DNA of 14,292 nucleotides from DASPTH01 sp035623515 (GTDB lineage: Bacteria; Actinomycetota; Acidimicrobiia; IMCC26256; DASPTH01). Position 1 is the first letter of the stretch; every line of letters begins with the position of its first letter. Positions 1-6,120 of this stretch are shown here, in pieces. The stretch is from the NCBI GenBank assembly GCA_035623515.1, contig DASPTH010000269.1, positions 1 through 14,292 on the forward strand, written 5' to 3'. The notes under the pieces were generated by a model. That model had not been told where the DNA came from, did not search any database, and saw only the letters and a program-made list of their open reading frames with translations. The position numbers and the translations under genes are program-made.

Positions 1-79
1 CTACGTGAGCGGCGCCAACGTCCTCGCCCACGGCGGCGGCGAGCCACCCCCCTACCTCGAGGCGGCCGCGCCGGGCTGA
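1..79 (+). CDS. Short-chain dehydrogenase/reductase, C-terminal end only (partial)
   Basis: Only the last 25 codons of this gene are in the window, read in the frame starting at base 2 and ending at the TGA at 77-79. The visible tail begins YVSGANVLAHGGGEPPPYL. A Y-V-x-G-x-N segment followed by a hydrophobic strand and H-G-G-G is the usual end of classical SDR proteins, where the G-x-x-x-x-V-D-G-G strand closes the Rossmann fold. The H-G-G-G-E-P-P-x-Y-L variant is common in actinobacterial SDRs from lipid and steroid catabolic regions (recalled, not searched). Catalytic residues and cofactor motif lie outside the window, so the substrate cannot be judged. The gene runs toward the SDR at 149-907, and the strong inverted repeat between them probably ends both transcripts. 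Confidence 0.6.
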   Translation, partial: YVSGANVLAHGGGEPPPYLEAAAPG

Positions 80-84
80 CCCCC

Positions 85-137
85 CCGAAGTTGCGTCACC
101 AACCGACGTATAGGGTCGGTTGGTGACGCAACTTCGG
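85..137. terminator. Perfect 23-bp inverted repeat between convergent genes, probable bidirectional terminator
   Basis: Bases 85-107 and 115-137 are exact reverse complements (23 bp, no mismatch) around a 7-base loop (108-114, gtatagg). The element starts 5 bases after the stop of the plus-strand SDR and ends 11 bases before the stop codon of the minus-strand SDR, so it fills almost the whole convergent gap. There is no T-run on either side. Long hairpins without a U-tract are frequent at gene ends in high-GC actinobacteria, and the symmetry would serve both directions. An alternative is a site for a dimeric DNA-binding protein, but the position between two stop codons favours termination or RNA 3'-end protection. 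Confidence 0.75.
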
Positions 138-148
138 AGCCGCGCGGG

Positions 149-907
149 TCAGGGGTGCTGGTTGCTGACCGAGACGACCTCGCCGGTCATGTACGCGGAA
201 TAGTCGGACGCGAGGAACACGATCACGTTGGCGACCTCCCACGGCTCCGCCCACCGGTGGAACGCCTCGCGCGCGGTCAGGTCGTCGAGGAGCTCCTGCG
301 ACGTGACCTTCACCAGGTTCTCGTGCATCGCGAGGCTCGGCGCCACCGCGTTCACGCGGACGCCGCGCGGTCCGGCCTCGATCGCCGCACAACGAGTGAG
401 CGCCATCACGCCCGCCTTCGCCGCCGCGTAGTGAGCCTGGCCGTTCTGCGCGCGCCAACCCACCACGGACGCGTTGTTGACGATGACGCCGCGGCCCCGC
501 TCGTACATGTGGTTGAGCGCCGCGCGCGTGCACCGCATCGTGCCGGTGAGGGTCACGTCGAGCACCGACGTCCACTGGTCGTCGGTCATCACGTGCAGCT
601 CCGCGGTGCCCCCCAATCCGGCGTTGTTCACGAGCACGTCGATGCCACCGAGCTCCGCACCCGCGGCGGCGAACAGCGCCTGCACGTCGTCCTCGCGGGT
701 GACGTCACAGGGCACGCCCAGCACCCCCATCTCCGCCGCTGCCTCCGCGAGGCGCCGCACGTGCCGGTCGCTCAACACGACGCGCGCGCCCTCTTCCGCG
801 CACCGCTTGGCCGTGGCGAGCCCGATCCCGGTGCCCGCCGCCGCGGTGACCAGCACACCCTTGCCCGCGAGCAACCGGTGACCGTCCACGTACGACGGGG
901 AGGTCAT
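149..907 (-). CDS. ipdF: SDR oxidoreductase closely resembling IpdF (steroid C/D-ring catabolism)
   Basis: A 252-residue classical SDR. The nucleotide-binding motif is T-A-A-A-G-T-G-I-G (21-29), NNAG is at 94-97, and the catalytic Ser147, Tyr160 and Lys164 are in place. D47 after strand beta2 suggests NAD. The stretches NNASVVGWRAQNGQAHYAAA (144-163), KAGVMALTRCAAIEA and the terminal TGEVVSVSNQHP match what I remember of mycobacterial IpdF (Rv3559c) almost word for word, a more specific likeness than general SDR similarity. In mycobacteria IpdF is a dehydrogenase in breakdown of the HIP intermediate from cholesterol. It is the last gene of a minus-strand operon; its ATG (905-907) overlaps the TetR stop (904-906) as ATGA, so translation is probably coupled. 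None of the usual KstR2-regulon neighbours (fadE30, fadD3, ipdAB) is visible, so it may act on another alicyclic CoA ester. Confidence 0.82.
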   Translation of the reverse strand: MTSPSYVDGHRLLAGKGVLVTAAAGTGIGLATAKRCAEEGARVVLSDRHVRRLAEAAAEMGVLGVPCDVTREDDVQALFAAAGAELGGIDVLVNNAGLGGTAELHVMTDDQWTSVLDVTLTGTMRCTRAALNHMYERGRGVIVNNASVVGWRAQNGQAHYAAAKAGVMALTRCAAIEAGPRGVRVNAVAPSLAMHENLVKVTSQELLDDLTAREAFHRWAEPWEVANVIVFLASDYSAYMTGEVVSVSNQHP

Positions 908-1536
908 GGTGCGGGCGACGCCGGTGCCGAGAGCGCGCCGACTGCCATGTCGACGAGGTTCGTCACGAAGGCGACGTGGTCGAGCACGGGCGGGGCACCG
1001 GCGTCCTCGAGCGCGCGCGCACGCATGGCGAGCGTCTCGCTCACGAGCGCGAGCAGGATCGTGACGCGCTCGTGCCGCAGCGGCTGCGGCAGGTGGTCGA
1101 GCTGCGACTGGATGTGGAAGAGCACCTGCTGCGCCCCGGTGGGCCCGCCCGCGACCTCGACGTCCCAGAGGTCGAACAGGCCGACGAGCTGCTCGACGAT
1201 GCGCAGGTACTCACGGCCCTCCTGGTCGGCCAGTTTGTGCGCGAACGGCACGACGAGCGCCTCGACGAGTGCCCGCAGGTCGTCGAGCCGCCGCTCGAGC
1301 CGGAGCGTGGCGAGCAGCGCGGCGCGCTCGTCCTCGATCTCGCCGTCGTGTCGGGCCGTGATCGCGACGAGCAGCCCGTCGCGGCCGCCGAAGTGGTAGT
1401 GGAGTGCCGACGCATTCCGCTGCCCTGCCGTCTCGACGATGCGCTTCAGCGGCACCTGATAGATGCCGTCGCGCGCGAACATCTGCTGCGCAGTGCGGAG
1501 CAGCGTCTCGCGCGTGTCGGTTGCGTCACGGGCCAT
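904..1536 (-). CDS. TetR-family transcriptional regulator
   Basis: A 210-residue protein with an N-terminal TetR helix-turn-helix. Helix 1 is around residues 8-22 (TRETLLRTAQQMFARDG), and the recognition region is around 29-50, ending in the typical A-L-H-Y-H-F-G followed by G-R-D-G-L-L. The remaining helical ligand-binding domain is not recognisable as to ligand. An open frame continues upstream to 1641, but I chose the ATG at 1534-1536 because the protein then starts five or so residues before the TetR helix, and because it gives an 11-bp overlap with the stop of the preceding flavoprotein gene (1526-1528). The gene is embedded inside the operon, overlapping genes on both sides, so it is made together with the enzymes. 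Local control of this operon and perhaps of the divergent LLM gene is likely (inference). The sequence does not resemble KstR2 as I recall it. Confidence 0.88.
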   Translation of the reverse strand: MARDATDTRETLLRTAQQMFARDGIYQVPLKRIVETAGQRNASALHYHFGGRDGLLVAITARHDGEIEDERAALLATLRLERRLDDLRALVEALVVPFAHKLADQEGREYLRIVEQLVGLFDLWDVEVAGGPTGAQQVLFHIQSQLDHLPQPLRHERVTILLALVSETLAMRARALEDAGAPPVLDHVAFVTNLVDMAVGALSAPASPAP

Positions 1537-2458
1537 AGTCGCCCACGAGCGTAGCGACAGCATCGTGGAACTCGGCGATGGTCTCCTCGATGATCCGCGC
1601 CACCGGCTTGACCTCGTCGATACGGCCCGCGACCTGGCCACCGAACGCGAACGCGGCGTCGAGGTTGCCGCCGAAGTAGAGGTCGAGCATGTTGTCGAGG
1701 CCGGCCATGGGCACCTGGTCGAGCGTCTGCTCGCGCGCCTCGCTGTAGGGTGTCGCGAGCACGCGGAACGCGGGCTTGTGGAAGCGGTTCAGGAACACGG
1801 TGCCGGTGTCGGTGGTGTCGACGACGAGGTTCTTGTAGTTGTCGTGCACGGGCGACTCGGCCGCCGACACCATGCGCGTGCCCATCTGCACTCCCTCGGC
1901 GCCGAGCACGAACGCGGCGGCCATCGACCGCCCGTCGCAGACCCCGCCCGCCGCGATCACCGGCACGTCGACCCGCGAGCACACGAGCGGGACCAACACC
2001 ATCGACGAGACGTCGCGGGAGTTCTTGAAACCGCCGCCTTCGCCGCCCTCGGCCACGATGCCGTCGACGCCGGCGTCGATCGCCTTCAACGCCGAGCGCA
2101 GGTTGGGCACGACGTGGAACACCGTCATACCCGCCTCGTGCAGCGTCGCAGTGAACCGGTTGGGGTCGCCCGCCGACGTGGTGACGAAGCGCACACCCTG
2201 CTCGTGCACGAAGTCGACGATGCCGGGATCACGCACGAAGAGCTGCGCGATGTTCACGCCGAAGGGCTTGTCGGTGAGATCGCGCATCTTCTTGATCTCG
2301 TCGCGCACTTGGTCGAGCTGGCCCGACGACGTCTCGATGATGCCGAGCGCGCCTGCGTTCGACACCGCGGACGCGAGCTGGGCACGGGCGATGTAACCCA
2401 TCGGCGCCTGGATGATCGGGTGCTCGACGCCGAGCAGTTCCGTGACGCGGTTCTTCAT
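1526..2458 (-). CDS. Nitronate monooxygenase-family FMN protein (2-nitropropane dioxygenase-like), catalytic His absent
   Basis: A 310-residue TIM-barrel flavoprotein of the NMO/FabK family. The start motif E-H-P-I-I-Q-A-P-M-G (12-21) contributes to the FMN pocket, and the phosphate-binding segments P-V-I-A-A-G-G-V-C-D-G-R (166-177) and L-G-A-E-G-V-Q-M-G-T-R (185-195) are intact. In class I NMOs and FabK the loop E-x-G-G-H carries the histidine used in catalysis. Here the loop is EGGEGGGF (137-144), with Phe144 in the His position, so true nitronate oxidation is doubtful and a reductase or other flavin role is possible. The frame is open to 2770, but the ATG at 2456-2458 has a good ribosome site (gaggtg, about 7 bases upstream) and lies 10 bp after the SnoaL stop. 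IpdC of the HIP pathway is also in this family, and pairing with an IpdF-like SDR is suggestive. The protein is shorter than IpdC and differs in this loop, so I do not call it ipdC. Confidence 0.8.
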   Translation of the reverse strand: MKNRVTELLGVEHPIIQAPMGYIARAQLASAVSNAGALGIIETSSGQLDQVRDEIKKMRDLTDKPFGVNIAQLFVRDPGIVDFVHEQGVRFVTTSAGDPNRFTATLHEAGMTVFHVVPNLRSALKAIDAGVDGIVAEGGEGGGFKNSRDVSSMVLVPLVCSRVDVPVIAAGGVCDGRSMAAAFVLGAEGVQMGTRMVSAAESPVHDNYKNLVVDTTDTGTVFLNRFHKPAFRVLATPYSEAREQTLDQVPMAGLDNMLDLYFGGNLDAAFAFGGQVAGRIDEVKPVARIIEETIAEFHDAVATLVGDYGP

Positions 2459-2468
2459 CAGGGACACC

Positions 2469-2927
2469 TCAGGAGCCGGCGGGCGCCATGCCCTCGGGCG
2501 CGTTGTGGAAGTAGCACAGCTCCTCGACCCGCTCCCTGATGCGCCAGCCGTCGGGGGTGCGCACGAGCACGTCGTGGTACCACACGCCCACGAAGAAGGT
2601 GCGCGGCGTGCCACCGTCGGCCGCGGGCAACACCATCGGGTTGTGCAGGATCGACGTTGCGGTCGCGGTGTCGCCGTCGACGACGATCTTGCTCGTGCCC
2701 ACGAGGTGCTGGAAGCTCTTGAACATCGGCAGCGCCTGCGCGAGGAACGCCTTGGTGGACGGCAGATCACCGGCGCTCCCGCCGGTCGTCGTGTAGTCGA
2801 TGAACGCGTCGGGCGTGAACACGTCGTCGAGCGCGTCCCAGTGCCGGCGGTCGATCGCCTGCGTGTAGTCGACGAACAACTCCTGGATCTCGAGCCGGTC
2901 CGAGATCTCCTGCAACGTCATGGTCAT
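2469..2927 (-). CDS. SnoaL-like / NTF2-fold protein (SnoaL_4 type)
   Basis: A 152-residue protein with the NTF2-like cone fold typical of SnoaL_4 proteins: an N-terminal helix I-Q-E-L-F-V-D-Y-T-Q-A-I-D-x-R-x-W-D-A-L-D (14-34), D-x-F-T-P-D-A (35-41), then the strands H-L-V-G-T-S-K-I-V-V-D-G-D-T-A-T-A (74-90) and, near the C-terminus, D-G-W-R-I-R-E-R-V. Family members act as small dehydratases, isomerases or hydroxylases on polycyclic substrates, or only bind ligand; the reaction here cannot be told. It is the first gene of the minus-strand operon. The ATG at 2925-2927 follows a clear GGAGG (2934-2938 on this strand) at 6-base spacing; a second ATG two codons in is less well spaced. Its stop is 10 bp before the flavoprotein start. 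Confidence 0.82.
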   Translation of the reverse strand: MTMTLQEISDRLEIQELFVDYTQAIDRRHWDALDDVFTPDAFIDYTTTGGSAGDLPSTKAFLAQALPMFKSFQHLVGTSKIVVDGDTATATSILHNPMVLPAADGGTPRTFFVGVWYHDVLVRTPDGWRIRERVEELCYFHNAPEGMAPAGS

Positions 2928-3009
2928 GCCGAACCTCCAACCTGCGTCAGAAGAGCCGGTATAGCAGGGTGTATTGACGCCGGTTCGTGGAGGGTGGGAT
3001 CGTGCGGCC
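2928..3009. promoter_or_regulatory. Divergent promoter region between the SnoaL operon and the LLM gene
   Basis: This 82-bp gap separates two divergently transcribed units and must hold both promoters. The only A+T-rich spot is around 2959-2976 (ggtatagc, then gtattgac). On the minus strand the first element reads gctatacc and could be the -10 box of the SnoaL operon; on the plus strand tatagc could serve the LLM gene. I could not match convincing -35 boxes at 17-bp spacing for either. No clear TetR-type palindrome is visible: GCCGGT occurs as a direct repeat at 2955-2960 and 2979-2984, and CGAACC / GGTTCG are distant inverted 6-mers. The region is the most likely target of the TetR regulator, by position only. 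Confidence 0.4.
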
Positions 3010-4047
3010 GTGAAGCTCGGACTGATGCTCGGCGCGTGGTCGGGCTCGAACCTCGAGGTGCCGGTCGCGCGGGTCGCGCGGGCCGAGGCGCTCGGCTACG
3101 ACTCCGTGTGGTCGAGCGAGGCGTACGGCGCCGACGCGTTGAGCCCGCTCGCGTACCTTGCCGCCGTCACCGACCGCATCAAGCTCGCCACCGCCGTCGT
3201 GCAGATCGGCGCCCGCACGCCCGCCGCCACTGCCATGGCGTTCGCCACCATCGAGGCCCTCGCGGGTGAGGGACGCGTCATCGTCGGTCTCGGTCTGTCC
3301 GGGCCACAGATCATCGAGGGTTGGTACGGCACGCCGTGGCAGCACCCGATCGCGCGCACGCGCGACACCGTCGCCATCATGCGACAGGTGTTCCGCCGCG
3401 AAGGCCCGGTGGCCTACCACGGCCGCGCCATCTCGCTGCCGTACGACGGACCCGGCGCGACGGGTGTGGGCAAACCGCTCAAGTCGATCCTGCACACGAA
3501 CCCCGACACGCCGATCTTCATCGCGGCGGGCGGCGCCGCCAACGTCGCGCTCACCGCCGAGGTGGCCGACGGCTGGCTGCCGATGGGTTACGCGCCGTCG
3601 AACGCCCGCGGGTTCCGCGCCGCGCTCGAGGAAGGCGCCGCCCGGTCGGGCCGGTCGCTCGACACGCTCGAGGTGCAGGCGACGTGCGGTGTGCGCATCA
3701 CCGACGACGTCGGCGCGGTGATCGGAGCGGCCAAGCCGCAGCTCGCGTTCTACGTCGGCGGGATGGGCTCGCGCGACCAGAACTTCCACAAGGACGCCAT
3801 GACCCGCCGCGGGTACGGCGACGCCGCCGACCGGATCCAGGAGCTCTTCCTCTCCGGGCACCGGGACGAAGCCGTCGCCGCGGTGCCCGACGAGTACGTC
3901 GACGAGGGCGGCCTCTTCGGTTCGCCGCAACGGATCAAGGAACGCCTCGGTCCGTGGACGAGCTGCGGCGCCACCGGCCTCATCGTCAACGCCGAGCAGG
4001 ACGGGGCGCTCGAGCTCATGGCCGACCTCCTGGGCACGCGACCGTGA
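3010..4047 (+). CDS. LLM-class F420-dependent oxidoreductase (Rv3520c-like)
   Basis: A 345-residue bacterial luciferase-like TIM-barrel protein. Family marks are the N-terminal K-L-G-L-M-L-G-A-W strand, A-E-A-L-G-Y-D-S-V-W-S-S-E-A-Y-G (25-40), T-A-V-V-Q-I-G-A-R-T-P-A-A-T-A-M (61-76), V-G-L-G-L-S-G-P-Q-I-I-E-G-W (92-105) and the later Y-V-G-G-M-G-S-R-D-Q-N-F. These follow the actinobacterial F420 branch represented by Rv3520c, a gene in the M. tuberculosis cholesterol region whose reaction is not settled; I recall the likeness but have not aligned it. The GTG at 3010-3012 starts the protein directly at the first barrel strand, with purine-rich gtggga about 10 bases upstream. A TTG at 2974 would add 12 unconvincing residues. 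It diverges from the SnoaL operon and is the first of four plus-strand genes. Use of F420 rather than FMN is inferred from the subfamily. Confidence 0.88.
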   Translation: MKLGLMLGAWSGSNLEVPVARVARAEALGYDSVWSSEAYGADALSPLAYLAAVTDRIKLATAVVQIGARTPAATAMAFATIEALAGEGRVIVGLGLSGPQIIEGWYGTPWQHPIARTRDTVAIMRQVFRREGPVAYHGRAISLPYDGPGATGVGKPLKSILHTNPDTPIFIAAGGAANVALTAEVADGWLPMGYAPSNARGFRAALEEGAARSGRSLDTLEVQATCGVRITDDVGAVIGAAKPQLAFYVGGMGSRDQNFHKDAMTRRGYGDAADRIQELFLSGHRDEAVAAVPDEYVDEGGLFGSPQRIKERLGPWTSCGATGLIVNAEQDGALELMADLLGTRP

Positions 4048-4090
4048 CCCGCGGCGACGGGCGCCGAGGGCGTCGCTGACACGCGGATGA

Positions 4091-4107
4091 TCTAATTTCC
4101 GCGGCGA
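4091..4107 (+). promoter_or_regulatory. Possible -10 box for leaderless start of the kinase gene
   Basis: The hexamer tctaat (4091-4096) is an unusually A+T-rich sequence in this DNA, preceded by tga (extended -10 pattern). It lies 10 bases before the kinase ATG at 4107. No Shine-Dalgarno sequence stands between them. The arrangement fits transcription starting at or just before the start codon, as in the many leaderless actinobacterial mRNAs. It implies the kinase, SDR and perhaps methyltransferase can be transcribed separately from the LLM gene. No good -35 box is seen. Confidence 0.3.
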
Positions 4108-5267
4108 TGACGGACGACGACGAGGGAAGCGAGCCCGAGACCGCGCGCCCGCAGACGTTCACCCGTGACCTCGAGGAGACACGCGCCGCGCTCGAGTCCT
4201 GGCTCGCGGCCCGGCGCCCCGACGTCCGGAGCGTCCACGTCCCCAAGCTCGACATCCCTGCCACCAACGGCATGTCCACCGAGACCCTGCTGTTCGACGC
4301 GGTGTTCGACGAGGACGGCACCGAACGCGCCGAGCCGCTCGTCGCCCGCGTCGCCCCCGATCCCGCCAACGTGCCGGTCTTCCGGGAGTACGACCTGGAG
4401 GGCCAGTTCGAGATCATGCGGCAGGTCGCGCTGCACACGTCGGTTCCGGTCCCTCGGGTGCACTGGCTGGAGCGTGACCGGAGCGTGCTCGGCGCGCCGT
4501 TCTTCGTGATGGAGAAGCGGTACGGAGTGGTCCCTCCCGACCTCATGCCCTACCCGTTCGGTGGGAACTGGCTGTTCGACGCACCGCGCGAGCGCCAGAT
4601 GGAGCTCCAGAACGCCACGATCGCGGTGATCGCCGAGTTGCACGCGATCGAGCAGCCCGAGGCGACGTTCCCGTTCCTCGACCTCGATCGCCCCGAGCGC
4701 ACGGCCCTGGGCCGTCACGTCGGCGACTGGACCGTGTACTACGACTGGATCGTCGCCGATGGCCTCCGGTCACCGCTGCTCGAGCGTGCGCTGGCGCGGA
4801 TCCACGACACGTGGCCGGAACACGAGAGCGCGGCGGTGTTCAACTGGGGCGACTCGCGAATCGGCAACGTCTTGTACCGCGACTTCCAACCGATCGCGGT
4901 GCTCGACTGGGAGATGGCGGCGTTGTCGCCCCGGGAGCTCGACCTCTCGTACTGCGTGTACATCCACTGGATGTTCCAGGAAGCGGTGCAGCGGTACGGG
5001 GGCGGCGCGGGCTCGGGAATGCCCCACTTCATGCGCCCGAGCGACGCCCTCACGGAGTACGAGCGGATCACCGGCTACACGCCACGCGACTTCGAGTTCT
5101 ACGCACTGTGGAACGCGACCCGCTACGGGATGATCTCGGCGCGCATCGGCCGACGGGCCGCGTACTTCGCCGAGGCGCCGGTACCCGACGACCCCGACGA
5201 CATGATCATGAATCGTGACGGCATCGAGCGCATGCTCGCCGGCACGTACTGGAAGGAGATCGACTGA
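4107..5267 (+). CDS. APH-fold phosphotransferase family protein (aminoglycoside phosphotransferase / ACAD10-like)
   Basis: A 386-residue kinase-like protein. The nucleotide-binding N-lobe has a glycine loop P-A-T-N-G-M-S-T-E-T (51-60) and a lysine-poor beta sheet ending L-V-A-R-V (78-82). The Brenner-type catalytic loop is F-N-W-G-D-S-R-I-G-N-V-L-Y (245-257), with Asp249 as the expected base and Asn254 as a metal ligand; Trp replaces the more usual His of H-G-D. The metal-binding D-W-E (267-269) follows. This branch is frequent beside acyl-CoA dehydrogenases and SDRs in catabolic clusters, where it is thought to phosphorylate hydroxy-acids or hydroxyacyl-CoAs, as ACAD10/11 do, rather than confer antibiotic resistance. 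The ATG at 4107 is the first in the frame and has no ribosome site but a nearby -10-like box. The next gene starts 2 bases after the stop, so the two are cotranscribed. Confidence 0.85.
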   Translation: MTDDDEGSEPETARPQTFTRDLEETRAALESWLAARRPDVRSVHVPKLDIPATNGMSTETLLFDAVFDEDGTERAEPLVARVAPDPANVPVFREYDLEGQFEIMRQVALHTSVPVPRVHWLERDRSVLGAPFFVMEKRYGVVPPDLMPYPFGGNWLFDAPRERQMELQNATIAVIAELHAIEQPEATFPFLDLDRPERTALGRHVGDWTVYYDWIVADGLRSPLLERALARIHDTWPEHESAAVFNWGDSRIGNVLYRDFQPIAVLDWEMAALSPRELDLSYCVYIHWMFQEAVQRYGGGAGSGMPHFMRPSDALTEYERITGYTPRDFEFYALWNATRYGMISARIGRRAAYFAEAPVPDDPDDMIMNRDGIERMLAGTYWKEID

Positions 5268-5269
5268 CC

Positions 5270-6085
5270 ATGGCGACGAATCCGTTCAGCTACGAGGGCA
5301 AGCGAATCGTCCTCACCGGCGCGTACTCGGGCGTGGGCGCAGCGCTGCTCGAGCTCCTCGACGACCTCGGCGCCGAGCACATCACCGTGATCGACGTGAA
5401 GGAGCCGTCGGGCCCGGCGAGCACGTTCCTGCCCACCGACCTCAGTAGCGAGGCAGCGGTCGACGCCGCGGTGGCCGCGATCGACGGCCCGGTGCACGCG
5501 CTCTTCAACAACGCCGGTGTGGCCGGCACGATGCCGGTGCCCACCGTCATGGCAGTCAACTACCTGGCGGTGCGGCAACTCACCGAAGGACTCGCCCCCA
5601 AGATGACCGACGGGAGCGCGGTGGCGATCACGGCGTCGATCGCGGGCGGGCAGTGGGCGAGCCACCTCGCAGAGATCCAGGAACTGTTCGCGATCGAAGG
5701 CTGGGATGCCTCGTTGGCGTGGATCGACTCGCACCCCGACCTGTTCACCGACGCGTACTCCGTGTCGAAGGAGTGCATGCAGGTGTACACGATGGTATCC
5801 GCGCGCGCCGCGCAAGAGCGCGGCATGCGCGTGAACAGCGTCTGCCCGTCGCCCATCGACACGCCGCTCCTCCCGGACTTCAAGGAGACGATGAGCGAGA
5901 AGACCATCGACTGGTGCATCGAGCAGAGCGGCCGCGTCGCGCAACCCCGCGACATCGCGCTCGTGCTCGCGTTCCTCGGGTGCGACGCGTCGGGGTTCGT
6001 GAACGGCGTGAACCTGAACGTCGACCTGGGCTTCAGCGCCGGAATGGCGATGGGCCAGCTCGACTTCGGCGCGCTGATGGCCTGA
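5270..6085 (+). CDS. NAD-type SDR of the 3-alpha-hydroxysteroid / coniferyl-alcohol dehydrogenase group
   Basis: A 271-residue classical SDR. The opening N-P-F-S-Y-E-G-K-R-I-V-L-T-G-A-Y-S-G-V-G (4-23) contains the T-G-x-x-x-G-x-G cofactor motif, Asp42 at the end of strand beta2 favours NAD over NADP, NNAG is at 80-83, and the catalytic Ser123, Tyr163 and Lys167 are present. The long insert between Ser123 and Tyr163 (about 40 residues instead of 13) and the early N-P-F-x-Y-x-G-K are features I associate with 3-alpha-hydroxysteroid dehydrogenase / carbonyl reductase and coniferyl-alcohol dehydrogenase proteins. It probably interconverts a secondary or primary alcohol and a carbonyl on a bulky substrate. 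It is 2 bp behind the kinase gene; an aaggagat ribosome site lies inside the kinase's last codons. The product of one enzyme may be the substrate of the other (inference). Confidence 0.85.
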   Translation: MATNPFSYEGKRIVLTGAYSGVGAALLELLDDLGAEHITVIDVKEPSGPASTFLPTDLSSEAAVDAAVAAIDGPVHALFNNAGVAGTMPVPTVMAVNYLAVRQLTEGLAPKMTDGSAVAITASIAGGQWASHLAEIQELFAIEGWDASLAWIDSHPDLFTDAYSVSKECMQVYTMVSARAAQERGMRVNSVCPSPIDTPLLPDFKETMSEKTIDWCIEQSGRVAQPRDIALVLAFLGCDASGFVNGVNLNVDLGFSAGMAMGQLDFGALMA

Positions 6086-6104
6086 GCGACTGCGCCGCCG
6101 CGCC

Positions 6105-6120
6105 GATATCGTGGCCGGCG
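6105..6120 (+). promoter_or_regulatory. Possible -10 box for leaderless start of the methyltransferase gene
   Basis: The sequence gatatc (6105-6110), overlapping tatcgt (6107-6112), is the only A+T-rich patch in the short gap after the SDR gene. It lies 7 to 9 bases before the GTG at 6120, the spacing expected between a -10 box and a transcription start. No ribosome site is seen. It suggests a leaderless message and supports GTG 6120 over GTG 6111 as start codon. Readthrough from the upstream genes is not excluded. Confidence 0.25.

Noticed and set aside
155..1399. Long plus-strand open frame of 414 codons opposite the SDR and TetR genes.
   Set aside because: It is rich in Arg, His and Ala with no recognisable domain and lies antisense to two clear genes; such frames are usual in high-GC DNA.
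1520..1529. The 10-mer gttgcgtcac at the flavoprotein/TetR overlap also occurs in the left arm of the hairpin (90-99), suggesting a shared TetR operator.
   Set aside because: One shared 10-mer in 14 kb is not surprising when any pair is allowed, the copy at 1520 lies inside coding sequence, and it lacks the inverted partner.
904..1536. TetR gene as KstR2, because it sits beside an IpdF-like SDR.
   Set aside because: Its N-terminal and C-terminal sequences do not match KstR2 as I recall it, and no KstR2-type operator was seen.
4054..4076. Small inverted repeat (gcgacg / cgtcgc) after the LLM gene as a terminator.
   Set aside because: Only 6 bp with an 11-base loop and no T-run; such pairs are expected by chance in this composition.
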